The notes beneath the pieces were generated by a model. That model saw only the letters and a program-made list of their open reading frames with translations, searched no databases and was not told the origin of the DNA. The translations under genes were made by a program, and so were the position numbers. 64,000 bases of DNA from Mactromeris polynyma (lineage: Eukaryota > Mollusca > Bivalvia > Venerida > Mactridae): NCBI GenBank assembly GCA_032209605.1, contig JASFXZ010000117.1, positions 1-64,000 of the forward strand, given 5' to 3'. Numbering within the stretch: position 1 is the stretch's first letter; each line of letters starts with the position of its first letter. Shown here in pieces: positions 54,601 to 64,000 of the stretch.

Positions 54601-57600
54601 CTATATTGTAATAATAAACATAATTTATTCAGCAATTAAGACAAATACTCGAATATACATAACGCACAATTTAACATAACATAAATAGCACATCAGAAAT
54701 AAACACGTGACGTTCTTCAATAACAGTTCATTTTGTTTTTACATATATGTCAAGTGTTTTTCAGAGTTGCGTTACTCTCATATTGTGTATGTCGATTACA
54801 TTGTTTACATCACTGCATTCTGACAGACGCGATATTGTCGGCAGGATACTGAATGAAATAAAAGCAAGAACAATGGATGGATTACATTTAAATGACCACG
54901 TGACGCAGATGAGTTTTTCTTCAAGCGTTGGCTTGAATGTGATCTATCGGCAAAAAGAATAACCTTCTGGGTATTGAACCGGTATATATTGCTACCTGAT
55001 GAACGTTTGTGGTGAGGAGCATATATTTACAAACAATTACAAAAATAAAGAATACCTCGGGTGAGAGTCGAACTGGTGCTTAACTTTTCAATAAATACAT
55101 CTAAATACAGAACGTTTAACCGACTGAGTTATAGAGGCACACACCTAGTTTGGATTAAATAACTTGTTTTGTAGTCTGTGTTCCATAATAAACATGCCTT
55201 TGTCTATTTTCTGTATGCATACTAGGCATCGGTACGCTATTGCTGTGTACAATTGTTGTATGCCACCGTATGTTGTACATGTATTGTACAAAGCCAAATG
55301 TAAATCTGAGTTACCATGCGGAATGATAACCAGACGTATGATGCACTAACCAGCGCTGCTATTAGTGAAAAGGTAACACTATATTGTAATAATAAACATA
55401 ATTTATTCAGCAATTAAGACAAATACTCGAATATACATAACGCACAATTTAACATAACATAAATAGCACATCAGAAATAAACACGTGATGTTCTTCAATA
55501 ACAGTTCATTTTGTTTTTACATATATGTCAAGTGTTTCAGAGTTGCGTTACTCTCATATTGTGTATGTCGATTACATTGTTTACATCACTGCATTCTGAC
55601 AGACGCGATATTGTCGGCAGGATACTGAATGAAATAAAAGCAAGAACAATGGATGGATTACATTTAAATGACCACGTGACGCAGATGAGTTTTTCTTCAA
55701 GCGTTGGCTTGAATGTGATCTATCGGCAAAAAGAATAACCTTCTGGGTATGAAACCGGTATATATTGCTACCTAATGAACGTTTGTGGTGAGGAGTATAT
55801 ATTTACAAACAATTACAAAAATAAAGAATACCTCGGGTGAGAGTCGAACTGGTGCTTAACTTTTCAATAAATACATCTAAATACAGAACGTTTAACCGAC
55901 TGAGTTATAGAGGCACACACCTAGTTTGGATTAAATAACTTGTTTTGTAGTCTGTGTTCCATAATAAACATGCCTTTGTCTATTTTCTGTATGCATACTA
56001 GGCATCGGTACGCTATTGCTGTGTACAATTGTTGTATGCCACCGTATGTTGTATATGTATTGTACAAAGCCAAATGTAAATCTGAGTTACCATGCGGAAT
56101 GATAACCAGACGTATGATGCACTAACCAGCGCTGCTATTAGTGAAAAGGTAACACTATATTGTAATAATAAACATAATTTATTCAGCAATTAAGACAAAT
56201 ACTCGAATATACATAACGCACAATTTAACATAACATAAATAGCACATCAGAAATAAACACGTGACGTTCTTCAATAACAGTTCATTTTGTTTTTACATAT
56301 ATGTCAAGTGTTTTTCAGAGTTGCGTTACTCTCATATTGTGTATGTCGATTACATTGTTTACATCACTGCATTCTGACAGACGCGATATTGTCGGCAGGA
56401 TACTGAATGAAATAAAAGCAAGAACAATGGATGGATTACATTTAAATGACCACGTGACGCAGATGAGTTTTTCTTCAAGCGTTGGCTTGACTGTGATCTA
56501 TCGGCAAAAAGAATAACCTTCTGGGTATTGAACCGGTATATATTGCTACCTGATGAATGTTTGTGGTGAGGAGTATATATTTACAAACAATTACAAAAAT
56601 AAAGAATACCTCGGGTGAGAGTCGAACTGGTGCTTAACTTTTCAATAAATACATCTAAATACAGAACGTTTAACCGACTGAGTTATAGAGGCACACACCT
56701 AGTTTGGATTAAATAACTTGTTTTGTAGTCTGTGTTCCATAATAAACATGCCTTTGTCTATTTTCTGTATGCATACTAGGCATCGGTACGCTATTGCTGT
56801 GTACAATTGTTGTATGCCACCGTATGTTGTATATGTATTGTACAAAGCCAAATGTAAATCTGAGTTACCATGCGGAATGATAACCAGACGTATGATGCAC
56901 TAACCAGCGCTGCTATTAGTGAAAAGGTAACACTATATTGTAATAATAAACATAATTTATTCAGCAATTAAGACAAATACTCGAATATACATAACGCACA
57001 ATTTAACATAACATAAATAGCACATCAGAAATAAACACGTGACGTTCTTCAATAACAGTTCATTTTGTTTTTACATATATGTCAAGTGTTTCAGAGTTGC
57101 GTTACTCTCATATTGTGTATGTCGATTACATTGTTTACATCACTGCATTCTGACAGACGCGATATTGTCGGCAGGATACTGAATGAAATAAAAGCAAGAA
57201 CAATGGATGGATTACATTTAAATGACCACGTGACGCAGATGAGTTTTTCTTCAAGCGTTGGCTTGAATGTGATCTATCGGCAAAAAGAATAACCTTCTGG
57301 GTATTGAACCGGTATATATTGCTACCTGATGAACGTTTGTGGTGAGGAGTATATATTTACAAACAATTACAAAAATAAAGAATACCTCGGGTGAGAGTCG
57401 AACTGGTGCTTATCTTTTCAATAAATACATCTAAATACAGAACGTTTAACCGACTGAGTTATAGAGGCACACACCTAGTTTGGATTAAATAACTTGTTTT
57501 GTAGTCTGTGTTCCATAATAAACATGCCTTTGTCTATTTTCTGTATGCATACTAGGCATCGGTACGCTATTGCTGTGTACAATTGTTGTATGCCACCGTA

Positions 57601-59624
57601 TGTTGTATATGTATTGTACAAAGCCAAATGTAAATCTGAGTTACCATGCGGAATGATAACCAGACGTATGATGCACTAACCAGCGCTGCTATTAGTGAAA
57701 AGGTAACACTATATTGTAATAATTAACATAATTTATTCAGCAATTAAGACAAATACTCGAATATACATAACGCACAATTTAACATAACATAAATAGCACA
57801 TCAGAAATAAACACGTGACGTTCTTCAATAACAGTTCATTTTGTTTTTACATATATGTCAAGTGTTTTTCAGAGTTGCGTTACTCTCATATTGTGTATGT
57901 CGATTACATTGTTTACATCACTGCATTCTGACAGACGCGATATTGTCGGCAGGATACTGAATGAAATAAAAGCAAGAACAATGGATGGATTACATTTAAA
58001 TGACCACGTGACGCAGATGAGTTTTTCTTCAAGCGTTGGCTTGAATGTGATCTATCGGCAAAAAGAATAACCTTCTGGGTATTGAACCGGTATATATTGC
58101 TACCTGATGAACGTTTGTGGTGAGGAGTATATATTTACAAACAATTACAAAAATAAAGAATACCTCGGGTGAGAGTCGAACTGGTGCTTAACTTTTCAAT
58201 AAATACATCTAAATACAGAACGTTTAACCGACTGAGTTATAGAGGCACACACCTAGTTTGGATTAAATAACTTGTTTTGTAGTCTGTGTTCCATAATAAA
58301 CATGCCTTTGTCTATTTTCTGTATGCATACTAGGCATCGGTACGCTATTGCTGTGTACAATTGTTGTATGCCACCGTATGTTGTATATGTATTGTACAAA
58401 GCCAAATGTAAATCTGAGTTACCATGCGGAATGATAACCAGACGTATGATGCACTAACCAGCGCTGCTATTAGTGAAAAGGTAACACTATATTGTAATAA
58501 TAAACATAATTTATTCAGCAATTAAGACAAATACTCGAATATACATAACGCACAATTTAACATAACATAAATAGCACATCAGAAATAAACACGTGACGTT
58601 CTTCAATAACAGTTCATTTTGTTTTTACATATATGTCAAGTGTTTCAGAGTTGCGTTACTCTCATATTGTGTATGTCGATTACATTGTTTACATCACTGC
58701 ATTCTGACAGACGCGATATTGTCGGCAGGATACTGAATGAAATAAAAGCAAGAACAATGGATGGATTACATTTAAATGACCACGTGACGCAGATGAGTTT
58801 TTCTTCAAGCGTTGGCTTGAATGTGATCTATCGGCAAAAAGAATAACCTTCTGGGTATTGAACCGGTATATATTGCTACCTGATGAACGTTTGTGGTGAG
58901 GAGTATATATTTACAAACAATTACAAAAATAAAGAATACCTCGGGTGAGAGTCGAACTGGTGCTTATCTTTTCAATAAATACATCTAAATACAGAACGTT
59001 TAACCGACTGAGTTATAGAGGCACACACCTAGTTTGGATTAAATAACTTGTTTTGTAGTCTGTGTTCCATAATAAACATGCCTTTGTCTATTTTCTGTAT
59101 GCATACTAGGCATCGGTACGCTATTGCTGTGTACAATTGTTGTATGCCACCGTATGTTGTATATGTATTGTACAAAGCCAAATGTAAATCTGAGTTACTA
59201 TGCGGAATGATAACCAGACGTATGATGCACTAACCAGCGCTGCTATTAGTGAAAAGGTAACACTATATTGTAATAATAAACATAATTTATTCAGCAATTA
59301 AGACAAATAATCGAATATACATAACGCACAATTTAACATAACATAAATAGCACATCAGAAATAAACACGTGACGTTCTTCAATAACAGTTCATTTTGTTT
59401 TTACATATATGTCAAGTGTTTTTCAGAGTTGCGTTACTCTCATATTGTGTATGTCGATTACATTGTTTACATCACTGCATTCTGACAGACGCGATATTGT
59501 CGGCAGGATACTGAATGAAATAAAAGCAAGAACAATGGATGGATTACATTTAAATGACCACGTGACGCAGATGAGTTTTTCTTCAAGCGTTGGCTTGAAT
59601 GTGATCTATCGGCAAAAAGAATAA
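51639..59624. repeat. Dimeric higher-order stretch (A-B alternation, ~1554 bp)
   Basis: Unit types alternate strictly A B A B A B A B A B A from 51639 to 59409. A change at 57413 (taac to tatc) recurs at 58967, offset 1554, which supports a two-unit step. It also appears one unit later at 59745 and again at 62075. Confidence 0.6.
53500..53584 (-). pseudogene. tRNA-like module with broken end stem
   Basis: A G-to-T change at 53580 turns GCCTC at the 5' end of the module into GCCTA, removing one of the five end-stem pairs. The change is private to this unit. Confidence 0.5.
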
Positions 59625-62600
59625 CCTTCTGGGTATTGAACCGGTATATATTGCTACCTGATGAACGTTTGTGGTGAGGAGTATATATTTACAAACAATT
59701 ACAAAAATAAAGAATACCTCGGGTGAGAGTCGAACTGGTGCTTATCTTTTCAATAAATACATGTAAATACAGAACGTTTAACCGACTGAGTTATAGAGGC
59801 ACACACCTAGTTTGGATTAAATAACTTGTTTTGTAGTCTGTGTTCCATAATAAACATGCCTTTGTCTATTTTCTGTATGCATACTAGGCATCGGTACGCT
59901 ATTGCTGTGTACAATTGTTGTATGCCACCGTATGTTGTATATGTATTGTACAAAGCCAAATGTAAATCTGAGTTACCATGCGGAATGATAACCAGACGTA
60001 TGATGCACTAACCAGCGCTGCTATTAGTGAAAAGGTAACACTATATTGTAATAATTAACATAATTTATTCAGCAATTAAGACAAATACTCGAATATACAT
60101 AACGCACAATTTAACATAACATAAATAGCACATCAGAAATAAACACGTGACGTTCTTCAATAACAGTTCATTTTGTTTTTACATATATGTCAAGTGTTTT
60201 TCAGAGTTGCGTTACTCTCATATTGTGTATGTCGATTACATTGTTTACATCACTGCATTCTGACAGACGCGATATTGTCGGCAGGATACTGAATGAAATA
60301 AAAGCAAGAACAATGGATGGATTACATTTAAATGACCACGTGACGCAGATGAGTTTTTCTTCAAGCGTTGGCTTGAATGTGATCTATCGGCAAAAAGAAT
60401 AACCTTCTGGGTATTGAACCGGTATATATTGCTACCTGATGAACGTTTGTGGTGAGGAGTATATATTTACAAACAATTACAAAAATAAAGAATACCTCGG
60501 GTGAGAGTCGAACTGGTGCTTAACTTTTCAATAAATACATCTAAATACAGAACGTTTAACCGACTGAGTTATAGAGGCACACACCTAGTTTGGATTAAAT
60601 AACTTGTTTTGTAGTCTGTGTTCCATAATAAACATGCCTTTGTCTATTTTCTGTATGCATACTAGGCATCGGTACGCTATTGCTGTGTACAATTGTTGTA
60701 TGCCACCGTATGTTGTATATGTATTGTACAAAGCCAAATGTAAATCTGAGTTACCATGCGGAATGATAACCAGACGTATGATGCACTAACCAGCGCTGCT
60801 ATTAGTGAAAAGGTAACACTATATTGTAATAATAAACATAATTTATTCAGCAATTAAGACAAATACTCGAATATACATAACGCACAATTTAACATAACAT
60901 AAATAGCACATCAGAAATAAACACGTGACGTTCTTCAATAACAGTTCATTTTGTTTTTACATATATGTCAAGTGTTTCAGAGTTGCGTTACTCTCATATT
61001 GTGTATGTCGATTACATTGTTTACATCACTGCATTCTGACAGACGCGATATTGTCGGCAGGATACTGAATGAAATAAAAGCAAGAACAATGGATGGATTA
61101 CATTTAAATGACCACGTGACGCAGATGAGTTATTCTTCAAGCGTTGGCTTGAATGTGATCTATCGGCAAAAAGAATAACCTTCTGGGTATTGAACCGGTA
61201 TATATTGCTACCTGATGAACGTTTGTGGTGAGGAGTATATATTTACAAACAATTACAAAAATAAAGAATACCTCGGGTGAGAGTCGAACTGGTGCTTAAC
61301 TTTTCAATAAATACATCTAAATACAGAACGTTTAACCGACTGAGTTATAGAGGCACACACCTAGTTTGGATTAAATAACTTGTTTTGTAGTCTGTGTTCC
61401 ATAATAAACATGCCTTTGTCTATTTTCTGTATGCATACTAGGCATCGGTACGCTATTGCTGTGTACAATTGTTGTATGCCACCGTATGTTGTATATGTAT
61501 TGTACAAAGCCAAATGTAAATCTGAGTTACCATGCGGAATGATAACCAGACGTATGATGCACTAACCAGCGCTGCTATTAGTGAAAAGGTAACACTATAT
61601 TGTAATAATAAACATAATTTATTCAGCAATTAAGACAAATACTCGAATATACATAACGCACAATTTAACATAACATAAATAGCACATCAGAAATAAACAC
61701 GTGACGTTCTTCAATAACAGTTCATTTTGTTTTTACATATATGTCAAGTGTTTCAGAGTTGCGTTACTCTCATATTGTGTATGTCGATTACATTGTTTAC
61801 ATCACTGCATTCTGACAGACGCGATATTGTCGGCAGGATACTGAATGAAATAAAAGCAAGAACAATGGATGGATTACATTTAAATGACCACGTGACGCAG
61901 ATGAGTTTTTCTTCAAGCGTTGGCTTGAATGTGATCTATCGGCAAAAAGAATAACCTTCTGGGTATTGAACCGGTATATATTGCTACCTGATGAACGTTT
62001 GTGGTGAGGAGTATATATTTACAAACAATTACAAAAATAAAGAATACCTCGGGTGAGAGTCGAACTGGTGCTTATCTTTTCAATAAATACATCTAAATAC
62101 AGAACGTTTAACCGACTGAGTTATAGAGGCACACACCTAGTTTGGATTAAATAACTTGTTTTGTAGTCTGTGTTCCATAATAAACATGCCTTTGTCTATT
62201 TTCTGTATGCATACTAGGCATCGGTACGCTATTGCTGTGTACAATTGTTGTATGCCACCGTATGTTGTATATGTATTGTACAAAGCCAAATGTAAATCTG
62301 AGTTACCATGCGGAATGATAACCAGACGTATGATGCACTAACCAGCGCTGCTATTAGTGAAAAGGTAACACTATATTGTAATAATAAACATAATTTATTC
62401 AGCAATTAAGACAAATAATCGAATATACATAACGCACAATTTAACATAACATAAATAGCACATCAGAAATAAACACGTGACGTTCTTCAATAACAGTTCA
62501 TTTTGTTTTTACATATATGTCAAGTGTTTTTCAGAGTTGCGTTACTCTCATATTGTGTATGTCGATTACATTGTTTACATCACTGCATTCTGACAGACGC

Positions 62601-64000
62601 GATATTGTCGGCAGGATACTGAATGAAATAAAAGCAAGAACAATGGATGGATTACATTTAAATGACCACGTGACGCAGATGAGTTTTTCTTCAAGCGTTG
62701 GCTTGAATGTGATCTATCGGCAAAAAGAATAACCTTCTGGGTATTGAACCGGTATATATTGCTACCTGATGAACGTTTGTGGTGAGGAGTATATATTTAC
62801 AAACAATTACAAAAATAAAGAATACCTCGGGTGAGAGTCGAACTGGTGCTTAACTTTTCAATAAATACATCTAAATACAGAACGTTTAACCGACTGAGTT
62901 ATAGAGGCACACACCTAGTTTGGATTAAATAACTTGTTTTGTAGTCGGTGTTCCATAATAAACATGCCTTTGTCTATTTTCTGTATGCATACTAGGCATC
63001 GGTACGCTATTGCTGTGTACAATTGTTGTATGCCACCGTATGTTGTATATGTATTGTACAAAGCCAAATGTAAATCTGAGTTACCATGCGGAATGATAAC
63101 CAGACGTATGATGCACTAACCAGCGCTGCTATTAGTGAAAAGGTAACACTATATTGTAATAATAAACATAATTTATTCAGCAATTAAGACAAATACTCGA
63201 ATATACATAACGCACAATTTAACATAACATAAATAGCACATCAGAAATAAACACGTGACGTTCTTCAATAACAGTTCATTTTGTTTTTACATATATGTCA
63301 AGTGTTTCAGAGTTGCGTTACTCTCATATTGTGTATGTCGATTACATTGTTTACATCACTGCATTCTGACAGACGCGATATTGTCGGCAGGATACTGAAT
63401 GAAATAAAAGCAAGAACAATGGATGGATTACATTTAAATGACCACGTGACGCAGATGAGCTATTCTTCAAGCGTTGGCTTGAATGTGATCTATCGGCAAA
63501 AAGAATAACCTTCTGGGTATTGAACCGGTATATATTGCTACCTGATGAACGTTTGTGGTGAGGAGTATATATTTACAAACAATTACAAAAATAAAGAATA
63601 CCTCGGGTGAGAGTCGAACTGGTGCTTAACTTTTCAATAGATACATCTAAATACAGAACGTTTAACCGACTGAGTTATAGAGGCACACACCTAGTTTGGA
63701 TTAAATAACTTGTTTTGTAGTCGGTGTTCCATAATAAACATGCCTTTGTCTATTTTCTGTATGCATACTAGGCATCGGTACGCTATTGCTGTGTACAATT
63801 GTTGTATGCCACCGTATGTTGTATATGTATTGTACAAAGCCAAATGTAAATCTGAGTTACCATGTGGAATGATAACCAGACGTATGATGCACTAACCAGC
63901 GCTGCTATTAGTGAAAAGGTAACACTATATTGTAATAATAAACATAATTTATTCAGCAATTAAGACAAATACTCGAATATACATAACGCACAATTTAACA

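Larger units (their letters stand above)
1..64000. repeat. Satellite array, ~777-bp tandem unit, ~82 copies
   Basis: The same sequence recurs head-to-tail across the whole window with no interruption by unrelated DNA. A convenient anchor, ttgttttgtag, starts at 3122, 3900, 4676, 5454, 6230, 7008 and so on to 63710, spaced 776-778 bp. In three units (near 20218, 27204 and 32633) a G-to-T change destroys the anchor, but the unit is still there. Away from the left edge, neighbouring units differ by only a few bases, so homogenisation is strong. All copies are in one orientation. Both window ends lie inside a unit, so the array is longer than the window. No inserted mobile element or gene was seen. 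Family-level identity (named satellite, host species) is not recognisable to me. Confidence 0.98.
47601..64000. repeat. Array domain III: A and B units again
   Basis: Type C disappears after the unit at 46933, and type A returns at 47750 with six consecutive A units to 51639. The units then largely alternate B and A to about 60 kb. Order from 47750 is A A A A A A B A B A B A B A B A A B B A B (13 A, 8 B). Anchors are 48167, 48945, 49723, 50501, 51278, 52056, 52832, 53610, 54386, 55164, 55940, 56718, 57494, 58272, 59048, 59826, 60604, 61380, 62156, 62934 and 63710. The window ends inside the next unit. Confidence 0.9.

Noticed and set aside
1..64000. CRISPR array
   Set aside because: The repeating part is the whole 777-bp unit with no unique spacers.
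1..64000. rDNA or 5S rRNA repeat
   Set aside because: I recognise no rRNA segment in the unit; the only RNA-like module is the tRNA-derived one.
1..64000. Functional tRNA gene array like those of Entamoeba
   Set aside because: The layout (a tRNA-like piece per short tandem unit) is reminiscent, but T-stem mispairing and the lack of a clear anticodon arm argue against working tRNAs.
1..64000. Pure rolling-circle or sequencing concatemer of one circle
   Set aside because: Units carry heritable variants arranged in blocks and domains, which a copy of a single circle would not show. A mixed family of circles cannot be fully excluded.

Overview
The whole 64-kb window is one head-to-tail tandem (satellite) array. 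The unit is about 777 bp and is present about 82 times, always in the same orientation. The array runs off both ends, so its true length is unknown and no unique flanking DNA is seen. I find no protein gene, rRNA, CRISPR array, insertion sequence or transposon. The DNA is AT-rich. The long homogenised array and an RNA polymerase III-type (A box/B box/T-run) module in every unit point to a eukaryotic nuclear satellite. I cannot name the organism. Satellite or minicircle DNA of a protist or invertebrate would fit, but nothing here decides it.

Layout. (1) 1-2600: edge copies with many single-base insertions. Unit spacing falls from 874 to 790, 789 and 779 before settling near 777, which is most likely unpolished long-read sequence at a contig end. 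(2) 2601-25100, domain I: units are a mix of type A (778 bp, T5 in the tract before CAGAG) and type B (776 bp, T3 there). (3) 25101-47600, domain II: type A disappears and is replaced by type C (777 bp, T3 there plus one extra T in an upstream T tract) mixed with type B. (4) 47601-64000, domain III: A and B return. Inside these domains, shared point variants reveal multi-unit duplications of 2, 3, 4, 5, 6 and 7 units, the usual trace of unequal exchange. Some variant combinations are shared between domains I and III about 49.7 kb (64 units) apart, as if domain II grew inside an older A/B array.

Content of a unit. On the minus strand each unit carries an approximately 85-nt tRNA-derived sequence: a 5'/3' end stem, an A box-like D-arm, a B box-like T-loop, and a run of five T about 8 nt downstream. 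On the plus strand each unit carries two copies of CACGTGACG about 192 bp apart, several perfect 8-10 bp palindromes, and an AT-rich stretch of about 110 bp. The short open frames (51-84 codons) recur only because the units are near-identical. A 2-bp difference between unit types removes the ATG of one of them, so I do not call them genes. The most interesting candidate biology is a satellite that may have been built around a tRNA-derived Pol III module and that carries a very dense array of E-box/CDEI-like sites.
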